From Methanothrix sp. (GTDB taxonomy: Archaea > Halobacteriota > Methanosarcinia > Methanotrichales > Methanotrichaceae), in the NCBI RefSeq assembly GCF_016706325.1, contig NZ_JADJJX010000001.1, forward strand, positions 1,736,001-1,800,000: DNA of 64,000 bases, in the 5' to 3' direction. The notes under the pieces were generated by a model. That model was not told the DNA's origin. It made no database searches and was given only the letters and a program-made list of their open reading frames with translations. This document shows positions 16,921-24,510 of the stretch, one piece after another. Both the position numbers and the translations under genes were made by a program. The stretch's first letter is position 1. Every line of letters begins with the position of its first letter.

Positions 16921-17035
16921 GCTTCTGTGACTCTTTGGTGAAATCAGATTTTATGGGCCTCATCAAAAAGACAGCAAGCACAGGGGAAGACTCTCTGCAG
17001 CACATCGCCCACGTGATTCGACGAAGAGCCAGATA
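16921..17035 (+). repeat. Dispersed ~100-bp repeat, copy 2
   Basis: Blocks TTGGTGAAATCA, TATGGGCCTCATCA, AGCACAGGGGAAGA, CTCTCTGCAGCACATCGCCCA and GATTCGACGAAGAGCC match, in order, the reverse complement of 35585-35700 at about three bases in four. It lies between the cdc48 promoter and the end of the reductase gene. Confidence 0.6.
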
Positions 17036-17071
17036 CCGCAAGGTGCCTGCAACGCTATCCCTTTGGATTGT

Positions 17072-17884
17072 TTATCCCTTCAGATCGCCTATTTCATCTT
17101 TCACCTGCCGGTGCCTGGCAGAGGTCGCCAAGAAGAGCGATCGGAACAGCTCTTGTGAATGGGCTTTGATCACTCTTACCCCCTCCTCGGTTATCCCTCC
17201 CTCTGTCGCCACCATGAAGATCAGCTCATCAAAGCTCATATCCTCCAGGAGAGCTGCCGTCCCGATCAGGGTCTTCCTGATCAGCTTCTCAGCCTGATCT
17301 CTATCTAACTTCTCATCCCTCCGGGAGGCTTCAAGGGCGAACTCCCTGAGGAGGGCACAGATATATGCCGGCCCGCAACTGGTGAGATCGGATAGCACAT
17401 CGAGCTGCTCTTCTGTCACCTCCGCCGGCCAGCCGATAGCCCGGAAGAGTCTGAATAGCTGAGATCTGTCATCCTCTGAAGCATCATCGCTCAGGACCAG
17501 AAGGGTAACTCCCAGCCCCTTGCTGCTGGTGATGCTGGGAATGGCGCGGGCGGTCCTGGCCTGGCATAGCCCTTGTATCCGGGAGAGGGGAAAGTCCATC
17601 GCCATCGAGACCACCAGCTTATCTGGGGTGAGATGCTCATGGATCTCAGATATCACCTCCTCCAGATCCATAGGCCGCACGCAGAGAAATATGATATCCG
17701 ACCTCTTCGCCACCTCATGATTATTTGCTGCCCTCACCCCCAGCTCCTCTGCCAGTCTCAAGGCCTTCTTTTGACTGCGATTGCTCACCCAGAGCCTCTC
17801 TTTTTCTATCGCTCCCCTGCGGATGGATGCTTCTGCCAGCATGCTCCCCAGGTGGCCGGTGCCGATTATGCCGAAGTCCGTCAT
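17072..17884 (-). CDS. Pyrroline-5-carboxylate reductase (ProC) family protein
   Basis: An NAD(P)H-dependent reductase of the ProC fold. The Rossmann motif IIGTGHLGSMLAEA is at residues 4-17. The ProC C-terminal dimer domain shows DVLSDLTSCGPAYICALLRE and a relic of the VxSPGGTT loop as VATEGGITEEG. Because that loop deviates, it may be a ProC paralog rather than the proline enzyme. At 270 residues it is normal length. It overlaps the upstream hypothetical gene (ATGA), so the two are coupled. Confidence 0.85.
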   Translation of the reverse strand: MTDFGIIGTGHLGSMLAEASIRRGAIEKERLWVSNRSQKKALRLAEELGVRAANNHEVAKRSDIIFLCVRPMDLEEVISEIHEHLTPDKLVVSMAMDFPLSRIQGLCQARTARAIPSITSSKGLGVTLLVLSDDASEDDRSQLFRLFRAIGWPAEVTEEQLDVLSDLTSCGPAYICALLREFALEASRRDEKLDRDQAEKLIRKTLIGTAALLEDMSFDELIFMVATEGGITEEGVRVIKAHSQELFRSLFLATSARHRQVKDEIGDLKG

Positions 17885-18228
17885 GCCCGGTTGAACTCCG
17901 AGTCATAAGCCTCGCGAAGCTTATCCGCAATTTCGCTGCTGGATAACTTCTGCCCGGCAATGGTGGAGAAGGCCTCGGCATAATCGGGCTCAAGACGGCT
18001 CAGACTCTCACTTCCCTGGAATATCACATCTACCAGATAGCGGAAATCATCGGCGGATAGCTTCTTCAGCCGGGCTTCAAAGTCCGCCAGCCCTCGAGAG
18101 TGATGGTTGGCCAGCGGAGGGAGAATGTTCAGATACTCGATCTGGTATCCATGCCGCTCCATCTCCACAATTTCTGGTGCCAGCTTTCGTAGAATCTCCA
18201 AATCGCGCTCGTTCAGATCTCGGGCCAT
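17881..18228 (-). CDS. Hypothetical protein upstream of ProC-like gene
   Basis: About 115 residues, not recognised. I take ATG 18228 (MARDLNERDLE) rather than the upstream TTG. The protein is helical and charged, with no membrane segment or cysteine motif. It has a conserved-looking core (ERHGYQIEYLNILPPLANHH, DFRYLVDVIFQG). It is translationally coupled to the reductase, so the two may act together. Confidence 0.65.
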   Translation of the reverse strand: MARDLNERDLEILRKLAPEIVEMERHGYQIEYLNILPPLANHHSRGLADFEARLKKLSADDFRYLVDVIFQGSESLSRLEPDYAEAFSTIAGQKLSSSEIADKLREAYDSEFNRA

Positions 18229-18265
18229 AGAGAACTGTATGCACTGCAAAAATATATCGTTATCC

Positions 18266-18312
18266 TATGTTATTTGACATGTGCTATTTGACATGTGCTA
18301 TTTGACATGTGA
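18266..18312 (+). repeat. 15-bp tandem repeat, three units
   Basis: TATTTGACATGTGC occurs three times in a row between the hypothetical gene and the MoaE-CutA gene. No function is evident. Confidence 0.7.
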
Positions 18313-18321
18313 TATCTGGCA

Positions 18322-19083
18322 CTATCTCACGGATTGCGATATCCAGTCAAGATATGGCCCATAGCCGCTGGTTATCGGGAGAACGATGATCTCGGGAAGC
18401 TCATAGCTGTGCAGCTCTCTGATCCTCGATATAATCCTCTCAATGCTGCTCTGTTTTGTCTTTATGATCAAGAGCTCCTCATGCTCCAAATTGAGCTTGC
18501 TGTCCCAAAGATAACAGGATTTGACTCTTGAGATGTTAACGCATGCAGCCAGATGCTCCTCTACCAGCGATTTTGCTATCTCCTCTCCGTTCTGGGGAGA
18601 GGCAGTGCAGAGCACCACCCTGTACGGACCGCTCTCGATATTCATCTCTTGGGGCCTGGCATTCTCAACATCTCCATATCGATTTCCGCTGCTCGCTTCC
18701 ACCCAGCGCTCGCCATTCTCTCCCCTCTCCTTCTTCCAGATGGGAGCCCTCCTCTTCAGCTCATCGATGATGTATCTGCACCCCTCGAAGGCCTCAGCCC
18801 TGTGAGGAGCAGAGCAGACGATGGCCACTATGCTCTCCCCCACTGCCAGCCGGCCGGTGCGGTGGACCACCTGGGCCGAGAGCAGGCCGAAGCTGCGCAT
18901 GGCCTCGGAGCGGATCAGATCGATCTCTGCCTCCGCTGCCTCATGGAAGGCCTCCACCTCCATCATCTGGATGCCGTCATCTCTGACCGTACCCAGGAAG
19001 GTGACAATGGCGCCGGAGCCCTCTCCCTTCGCCCTCTGGACCATCTCCTCCAAAGAGATCTCCCTCTCTGTGATCTCAATCAA
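18322..19083 (-). CDS. moaE: MoaE-CutA fusion: molybdopterin synthase large subunit with CutA domain
   Basis: Residues 1 to about 130 are MoaE, which transfers two sulfurs from MoaD thiocarboxylate to precursor Z: GSGAIVTFLGTVRDD, HRAEAFEGCRYIIDELK and the active-site lysine segment APIWKKE. After a linker of about 20 residues, residues 151-253 are a complete CutA1-like trimeric domain (YRVVLCTASPQNGEEIAKSL, LAACVNISRV, YELPEIIVLPIT, YLDWI). The fusion is in one uninterrupted frame with no stop between the parts. It follows moaD by five bases. CutA is linked to divalent metals in bacteria, so copper or metal insertion is a possible reason for the fusion. Confidence 0.92.
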   Translation of the reverse strand: MIEITEREISLEEMVQRAKGEGSGAIVTFLGTVRDDGIQMMEVEAFHEAAEAEIDLIRSEAMRSFGLLSAQVVHRTGRLAVGESIVAIVCSAPHRAEAFEGCRYIIDELKRRAPIWKKERGENGERWVEASSGNRYGDVENARPQEMNIESGPYRVVLCTASPQNGEEIAKSLVEEHLAACVNISRVKSCYLWDSKLNLEHEELLIIKTKQSSIERIISRIRELHSYELPEIIVLPITSGYGPYLDWISQSVR

Positions 19084-19088
19084 CGCCC

Positions 19089-19367
19089 TCAGCCTCCTGC
19101 CACTGGGGGGAAGATAGCCAGCTCATCGCCCTCGGCCAAGGGGATGGAGAGATCATTCACAGGATCAATCCTCTTCTTATTGATCATGAGCAGGACATAA
19201 TCCTCAAGCCCCCCTGAATGATCGAAAGCCTGCTCTTTGAAGGCAGGGGATATCGATCCAATGGCCTCCAGGAGGGAGAGAACAGTCGAACCCTCCGGGA
19301 TCTCCATATCCCTCTCCTTCCCCAGTATCTCTCGAAATAGGGCGAATGCCCTGACCTTCACCATCAT
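19089..19367 (-). CDS. moaD: Molybdopterin synthase sulfur carrier MoaD
   Basis: A ubiquitin-fold carrier ending in the required Gly-Gly (FPPVAGG), which is thiocarboxylated by an E1-like enzyme and donates sulfur in the MoaE reaction. The 92 residues include MVKVRAFALFREILGK and the usual hydrophobic core (LLEAIGSISPAF, EGDELAIFPPV). It sits directly upstream of moaE-cutA. On its 5' side lies a polypurine tract. Confidence 0.93.
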   Translation of the reverse strand: MMVKVRAFALFREILGKERDMEIPEGSTVLSLLEAIGSISPAFKEQAFDHSGGLEDYVLLMINKKRIDPVNDLSIPLAEGDELAIFPPVAGG

Positions 19368-19377
19368 TTGCCCGAAC

Positions 19378-19516
19378 CCTTCTTTTTCCCTTTTTCTATT
19401 CCTTTGTTTTCCTTTTCTCTGCTTCTTCTCTTTCCTTTTCTCTATTTCCTGTTTTTCTTCTCTTCTTCTCTTATTCCCTGTTTTCTATTTTTTTTGTCTA
19501 CTTTTTATTTTTTATA
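19378..19516. repeat. ~135-bp polypyrimidine/polypurine tract
   Basis: The plus strand is almost all C and T (TTCTTTTTCCC through TTTTTATTTTTTATATAG), with only a few purines. On the coding (minus) strand it is a purine-rich leader between DUF1894 and moaD. Such tracts can form triplex DNA; in RNA it offers many AGGAG/GAAG-like motifs. No gene is present inside. Confidence 0.7.
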
Positions 19517-19888
19517 TAGATCGCCGAAGCTGATGATGGCTCTCTTAGTCTCTGCCCCCTCACCGGCTGAAACCCTCTTCTGACCCTCTTTCAGCGTCTC
19601 TTTGATCTTCCTGGCCTCGCTCTCCCTCAGCCGGGCGATCTCCTCTGGTGAGTCAACGCCCATGACGAATGTGCCGTGACAGGGTTTGACATAGGTGAAG
19701 AGCACCTCCTCGCCTCTCACTCCCAATGCCACCGGGGGGACGCCGATGATATAATAATCTTTGAAGATCTTGTATCCCGGGTCGACATAATAGACCTCCT
19801 CTGAGTTCTTCTCAATGAAGTCGCGCGCCTCTTTGAATGATGTCCTCTCCAGATACAGCCTGTACTTCAACTGCTCAATACAGCTCAA
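19505..19888 (-). CDS. DUF1894-type methanogen protein
   Basis: A 127-residue protein that fits the DUF1894 family found with DUF1890 in methanogens: YLERTSFKEARDFIEKNSEEV, YIIGVPPVALGV, CHGTFVMGVDSPEEI. Its function is unknown. It overlaps the DUF1890 gene by four bases, and the two occur as a pair in relatives as I recall, so they probably form a complex or act in one step. The assignment is from memory of family sequence, not a search. Confidence 0.65.
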   Translation of the reverse strand: MSCIEQLKYRLYLERTSFKEARDFIEKNSEEVYYVDPGYKIFKDYYIIGVPPVALGVRGEEVLFTYVKPCHGTFVMGVDSPEEIARLRESEARKIKETLKEGQKRVSAGEGAETKRAIISFGDLYKK

Positions 19889-20334
19889 ATTACCACCTTG
19901 TCTATCTTTCTCATCAGGGGCCCAGGATTGTGAGTCGCTACAGCCACGATCTTCTCTGCTGGATACTCTATGCTCTCCCCCAGTGCCTCGGCATTCCTGC
20001 CGAAGACCACTGCATAATGCTTGGCCTTGGATATGGCGCTGAATGTGGCCCCATAGGCCATGCCGGCATCGCTATGCATGAAAGCAAAGCAGGCGTCGTA
20101 GTCCATCCTCTTCTCCACGATCTCCTGTATGATCCAATCCAGGTCTACACTCTTTTTCACATAATACTTCTCCGGGTCGGCGGCTCTCAGCTGTCTGATC
20201 GGGGCATTCGTTCCTGCCACTGTCACATCCCAGCCTGCTCTTTCCAGCCTATGAGCGAGGTAGATCACAATGCTGATCTGCACCGGCACCTCCGGGCAGC
20301 CCATCACCAACAGCGCCTTTTTGCCTTCAGTCAT
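19885..20334 (-). CDS. DUF1890-type methanogen protein
   Basis: 149 residues beginning KALLVMGCPEVPVQ, followed by a Rossmann-like alternation (YLAHRLERAGWDVTVAGTNA, AFMHSDAGMAYGATF, HYAVVFGRNAEALG) ending in KIDKVVI. This matches the DUF1890 family of methanogens, whose role is not known. It is the first gene of the run DUF1890-DUF1894-moaD-moaE/cutA. Confidence 0.65.
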   Translation of the reverse strand: MTEGKKALLVMGCPEVPVQISIVIYLAHRLERAGWDVTVAGTNAPIRQLRAADPEKYYVKKSVDLDWIIQEIVEKRMDYDACFAFMHSDAGMAYGATFSAISKAKHYAVVFGRNAEALGESIEYPAEKIVAVATHNPGPLMRKIDKVVI

Positions 20335-20369
20335 ACTCTCATCTCTTCTGATAGACTATGTTATGCACA

Positions 20370-20525
20370 ATGATGTCCATGATTTGCGACGACAATGTAT
20401 ACGATGTGCGACGGCAATGCACATGACAATGCGACGACAATGTATACGATATGCGGCGACAACGCGCACAACAATGCGTACAACAATATACTCAATGATA
20501 TGCTCATCGATATGCTCATCGATCG
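20370..20525 (+). repeat. Degenerate tandem repeats of GCGACGACAATGTATACGAT type
   Basis: Variants of GATNTGCGACGACAATGTATACG alternate with CACATGACAATGCG, then ATATGCTCATCG repeats run into the end of the E1-like gene. The array fills the gap before DUF1890. I see no promoter or gene inside. Confidence 0.6.
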
Positions 20526-21265
20526 CCGCGCTCAATCCTTTGGAGGTGGCCGCAGTCCGGGCAGCTCAAATTCCTCTCACAGGAGATCTCATCCAGGGAG
20601 GAGGAGAGGCCATCCCAGAGAACGAGGCGGTCCTCCAGAAGCTCTCCTCTGCCCAGGGCGAACTTGAGGGCCTCATTAACCTGAATGGAGCCGATGATCC
20701 CGCAGGTCGGGCCCAGGGAGGGGGATGTCTGTGCCGGCGGAGCGCGGGGGAAGATGCAGCGCAAGCAGGCCGTTCTTCCCGGCACAATGGTCGTCGCCTG
20801 GCCCTGAAATCCGCTGATAGCGCCGTGGAACAGGGGTATATCTCTCTTCAGTGCCGCGCAGTTCAGCAGATACCTGGTGGGGAAGTTGTCCATGGCATCC
20901 ATGATCATGTCACAGCCCTGCAAGAGCCGGTCGACGCTCCCCTCTGATATCCTCTCCTGCAAGACCTCCACCTCCACCTCCGGATTGATATCGCTCAGGG
21001 TCTTGAGAGCTGACTGAGCCTTGCTCTGACCCAGGCCCGAGCTGCTATGAAGGATCTGCCGGTTGAGGTTGCTCAGTTCAACAGAGTCGCAGTCCGCTAT
21101 GCGAATCCTGCCAAAGCCCAGGGCCGCCAGATACAGTGAGACGATCGAGCCCAATCCGCCTGCTCCTGCTACGAAGACCCTTTTTTTCTTGAGCCTCTCC
21201 TGACCTTCCTCAGCAAAGAGGCGGATCTGGCGGGAGTACCTCTCCCTCTCGACATCGCTCAGCAT
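20516..21265 (-). CDS. E1-like sulfur-carrier adenylyltransferase (MoeB/ThiF/HesA family)
   Basis: Activates the C-terminal Gly of ubiquitin-like carriers by adenylation. The family start MLSDVERERYSRQI is at 21265; a further in-frame ATG at 21337 would add 24 residues that do not resemble the family. Visible are VFVAGAGGLGSIVSLYLAA (nucleotide site), ADCDSVELSNLNRQILH, MDAMDNFPTRY, and zinc cysteines CLRC and CPDC. The conserved catalytic-cysteine region is GPTCGIIGS. It lies directly downstream of a Gly-Gly carrier gene, its obvious substrate; MoaD at 19089 could be another. Confidence 0.93.
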   Translation of the reverse strand: MLSDVERERYSRQIRLFAEEGQERLKKKRVFVAGAGGLGSIVSLYLAALGFGRIRIADCDSVELSNLNRQILHSSSGLGQSKAQSALKTLSDINPEVEVEVLQERISEGSVDRLLQGCDMIMDAMDNFPTRYLLNCAALKRDIPLFHGAISGFQGQATTIVPGRTACLRCIFPRAPPAQTSPSLGPTCGIIGSIQVNEALKFALGRGELLEDRLVLWDGLSSSLDEISCERNLSCPDCGHLQRIERGDR

Positions 21266-21326
21266 CAGATCGCCCCGGTTTTTATCGCTCGGATTAATTA
21301 AGGATTTCCCGAGGGTTCCGGGGAAT

Positions 21327-21521
21327 CTAGCCGCCATGCACTATTCGCACTATCTTCAGCACATCCAGGCCACCTGCAGTCTCCTCCTCCACCACTATCT
21401 GGCCGTTCTTAGCCACGATTACCTCCTCTGAGTTTATCTGTAGCTCCCTCAGAATATCCTCGATGCGATGATCTTTCACTTCCAATTCCAATCTGCTTCC
21501 ATCAGGCATTTCGATCAGCAT
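21327..21521 (-). CDS. Ubiquitin-like sulfur carrier (SAMP/ThiS/MoaD type)
   Basis: 64 residues from MLIEMPDGSRLELE, ending IVHGG, so it has the terminal Gly-Gly needed for adenylation and thiocarboxylation. The beta-grasp pattern is clear (LQINSEEVIVAKNGQIVVEEE). It is followed at once by the E1-like gene. It may serve tRNA thiolation (with the TtuA-like protein at 13490) or be conjugated to proteins as SAMPs are. An upstream in-frame Met at 21575 would add an unconvincing lead. Confidence 0.85.
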   Translation of the reverse strand: MLIEMPDGSRLELEVKDHRIEDILRELQINSEEVIVAKNGQIVVEEETAGGLDVLKIVRIVHGG

Positions 21522-21636
21522 TCTCGCTCCCGTGCCACCGCGAGCAGAAAGAGGCCCATTCCTTCCGGGTGGCATTTATCTTTTCTTTGCTGCTTTTCAG
21601 CCCAAAAAGAAAAATGAGCTTCTTTCCCTCTTTGAG

Positions 21637-23340
21637 TCACGGCCAGACATAGATGTAGATGTAATTGGACCAGTCTTTAGAGTAGTAGCTCAGGATATGC
21701 CAGCCCGGCTCGCTTCCCATAAACCAGGTCTGATACCAGCCGGCATTCTTATAGCCGAAGTTTCTCACCTCGGGATTGCAGCCCTTGCCAGCAGGATTGT
21801 GGCGGATCTTCCATTCATAGGACCAGTACTCTCCCGGTCGGCTTATCTTGGACCAGAGCGGGATCCACTCGCCGCAGTAGACGCCAGCTACAGTATCTGT
21901 AACCCCCTGGCAGGAGAGGACGTAGTACTCATTGCACCTGCATTGAGACGGTTTTGGGAATACGGCTTTGCTGCCCTTGGACGCATATCCATGGGGGGTC
22001 GCATGTCCCTTTGGGAATTCGCCACTCTGACAGGAGCCGCTCTCATCGACATAGGGGCAGTTGGGATAGACCCCATCAGTGACCAGAGTGGATGTAGTGA
22101 AGGTGGTCTTGGTCATGGCGGAAGAGGCCTTTCCCTCCGATCTCACCGGATAGCCCTGGACGGGATATGCGGCGAAGGTGATAGGAGAGTGGCTTCCCTG
22201 AGCTGAGCTGTCGATAGGGCCCCTTTCTCCCGTCTGGCTGCTGGCTGGAGGATATAAGTTGAAATTGGGAAGGGAAAGCTGCTCAGAATAGATGTCAGGC
22301 GGTGTGGGAGCCCCGGCAGGCAGGGAGACGGCCAAGGGTGGTTGCATAGCGGGCTGCCCGGAAGGAGATGAGGATGCCGTCGAGGGCGCAGCCATAGACG
22401 GAACTGTGGATGGTCCTGTGGGCGGGATCGTTGATGGGGCTGTAGATGGAACCGCAGACGGAAGGGTGGGCGGTATTGTGGATGAGGCTGTGGATGGGAT
22501 TGAGGGCTCAATTGCCGTCTTTTCTCCTGCCAGATAGGTGGGTGATGCAGAAGAGGGGGCAGAAGAAAGCCTAGGTGGATGGACATAGATGTAGACATAG
22601 TTGGACCAGTGGCCGCAATAATAACAGATTGTATGCCATCCGGGAACATCTCCCGTAAACCAGCCCTTCTTGTAGCCCGGCCCTGACCAGCCCCAGGATC
22701 TGATAAGTGGAGCGGACTCACCAGGATACCACTCATAAACGAAGAAATTGCCTTTTGATTTTATATCCGCCCAGAGGGGCAGGTATCCTCTGTAGTTGCA
22801 TCCAGCGACTGTGCCAAGGCCTGATAGGGTCTGAACATAGAACCGGTTCGAGGAGCTGACCTGGCCTGGGTAATACCAATCGGCGAAGCTTGCTGAGGAA
22901 GCTGCTGGGAGAGGGTCTGGGCTGGTGATCTTGCCCAGGCTCGAGCCGGCCTGAAAGTCGGACAGTGCCAAATCCTGCTCATCATAAGATCCGCTTGCGG
23001 CTGGCATAAGCATCGGATATGATATGAAGCTCAAGCTCTCATCAGGAGCATAGCTCTCCGCCTGAGGGATCGAGAGCCCGAGCTGTTCAGCAGTCAGTCC
23101 GTCCTCGACAGGCCCTGATATCGAGGGTGCCCGATATAACATCGATTTCGATGTTGATGATGAGGATGGTGAAGATTCAAGTGCTTCCGCATAGCCCTTC
23201 TGATCGCCGCCAGAGAGGCTGCGGTCCGGTTGGATGTAAAGATCAGCGCCGCCCACATCTCCAACAAGGGAAAGGGCAGTGCTCGTGATGATCAGAAAGA
23301 CTGTCAATGCATATAGATAATGCTTTATAGTTCTCTTCAT
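21637..23340 (-). CDS. Secreted protein with two aromatic repeat domains and Pro/Ser/Thr linker
   Basis: About 567 residues with a signal peptide (MKRTIKHYLYALTVFLI, then ITSTALS). Two homologous domains of about 90 residues, near residues 205-300 and 465-567, share the order: TVAG-x-Y-x-G, PLW, YEW, a GW-x-x-x-WF-x-G or TWFMGS step, PGWH, YY, WSNY-YIYV. Between them is a long low-complexity linker rich in PST repeats (PSTASSTIPPTLPSA), likely glycosylated. The protein is probably extracellular or cell-surface bound. I do not know a function; carbohydrate or sheath binding is only a guess from the aromatic content. Confidence 0.8.
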   Translation of the reverse strand: MKRTIKHYLYALTVFLIITSTALSLVGDVGGADLYIQPDRSLSGGDQKGYAEALESSPSSSSTSKSMLYRAPSISGPVEDGLTAEQLGLSIPQAESYAPDESLSFISYPMLMPAASGSYDEQDLALSDFQAGSSLGKITSPDPLPAASSASFADWYYPGQVSSSNRFYVQTLSGLGTVAGCNYRGYLPLWADIKSKGNFFVYEWYPGESAPLIRSWGWSGPGYKKGWFTGDVPGWHTICYYCGHWSNYVYIYVHPPRLSSAPSSASPTYLAGEKTAIEPSIPSTASSTIPPTLPSAVPSTAPSTIPPTGPSTVPSMAAPSTASSSPSGQPAMQPPLAVSLPAGAPTPPDIYSEQLSLPNFNLYPPASSQTGERGPIDSSAQGSHSPITFAAYPVQGYPVRSEGKASSAMTKTTFTTSTLVTDGVYPNCPYVDESGSCQSGEFPKGHATPHGYASKGSKAVFPKPSQCRCNEYYVLSCQGVTDTVAGVYCGEWIPLWSKISRPGEYWSYEWKIRHNPAGKGCNPEVRNFGYKNAGWYQTWFMGSEPGWHILSYYSKDWSNYIYIYVWP

Positions 23341-23361
23341 ATGTACCCCACTCCCGATCAA

Positions 23362-23675
23362 CTTTAGATCTGTTGCTGGAGCGATTTAGGCGTTCAATCT
23401 ATTTAATACTTGCTTTGGGATGGGTATCTAGAAAGCATTTAGTTTATAATAATAATATTCAGTCCGCCAATCTGAAAATAATTTGTATGATCTTGTATGG
23501 CCTTGTTGGCCTTGTATGACCTTGAGCTGATCCAAAGAGCAATCAGCATTTCCGGTGAACCAGCCGTCTCTTCAATGCACTGGCCGGGACAGGATATGCC
23601 CTGCCCACCGGGCCCCTGCTGCCATAGCGGCTGATAATACCACAGGAGGTCGGCAATACCACAGAAGGCCGTCTG
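23362..23675 (-). other. Promoter region and relic fragment upstream of secreted protein
   Basis: On the minus strand TATTAAATAG (about 23397-23406) is a good TATA box for the secreted-protein gene. Around 23550-23600 the minus strand reads RDGWFTGNA in one frame, similar to the GWFTGD step of the neighbouring protein's repeat domain, so a decayed copy may lie here. There is also a short direct repeat of CTTGTATG-CCTTG. There is no intact gene. Confidence 0.4.
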
Positions 23676-24437
23676 CTACCTCAGGCGCCAGTTGCTCCTC
23701 ACCATCTCAGCCAGGCGTGGGTTTTCAAACTGGTTGTAGATGTCCAGGTCAGTGGTATAACCGACAAATGGGTCTATGCTGCCCTTCTCCATATTGGTCA
23801 CCCAGATCTGAAGATCTCTCTCCTCTGCAGCTGCGCCTCTCTCCCGGTAGAACTTCATGAAGGGCTCCAGGCTCTCGCCGCTGGGCACCAGGGCCACCAC
23901 CTCCTCTCCCTCTCCTCCCTGGCACTTATCTATATCCAGCGACCTCACGCTCGGTGTTATAAAGGCCCTGACCTCTCTCTTGGGCGCACTGAAGAGCATC
24001 TGATCTGCTCCCTCTGAGATCAAGGTATATCCTGCCTCCCTCATGAACTCCGCCAGGAGATCCTTCAGGCTCTGGCACATGATCCTCCTCAGCTCGGGAA
24101 TCGAGTTGTGGAATCTGCGATTGGCATTGGCGAAGTCCTGCTTGCTGTACTTTTTGGTGTGCAGGAAATGGAATATCCGTCCATCCATCTGGGTGAAGGT
24201 GTCAAGCCGGGGCAGATCGAAGAACACTGGCTCTTTGCTCATGATGCTGGCGAAGATTCCAGGAGCTATCCTCTCGCCCACTATCTTATGCAGCTCCTCT
24301 TGCTCCTCCTCGCTCAAATCCGCTGCCCTGACAATATCATAGGTGCGAAGCAATAGCTCGCAGCGGGCGATGATCTCCCTCTCCCATAGAACCTTGCGGA
24401 GAGGACCGGCGATCTTGTCAATATCCATATCAATCAA
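23676..24437 (-). CDS. Conserved hypothetical protein
   Basis: 253 residues, cytoplasmic by composition, with no membrane segment. I do not recognise the family. Visible segments are ERIAPGIFASIMSKEPVFFD, RRFHNSIPELRRIM, EVRAFITPSVRSLDIDKC and QIWVTNMEKGSIDPFVGYT, which look like structured core. It is transcribed alone, opposite to nothing and about 70 bases from mptA. The start could be Met 1 or Met 4 (MIDMD). Confidence 0.7.
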   Translation of the reverse strand: MIDMDIDKIAGPLRKVLWEREIIARCELLLRTYDIVRAADLSEEEQEELHKIVGERIAPGIFASIMSKEPVFFDLPRLDTFTQMDGRIFHFLHTKKYSKQDFANANRRFHNSIPELRRIMCQSLKDLLAEFMREAGYTLISEGADQMLFSAPKREVRAFITPSVRSLDIDKCQGGEGEEVVALVPSGESLEPFMKFYRERGAAAEERDLQIWVTNMEKGSIDPFVGYTTDLDIYNQFENPRLAEMVRSNWRLR

Positions 24438-24510
24438 CTGAAACCATCGAATTATCTATCATCGATTTATCCATCGATATAATCTCTGATCTAGAGCAAC
24501 TTATGGGCAT

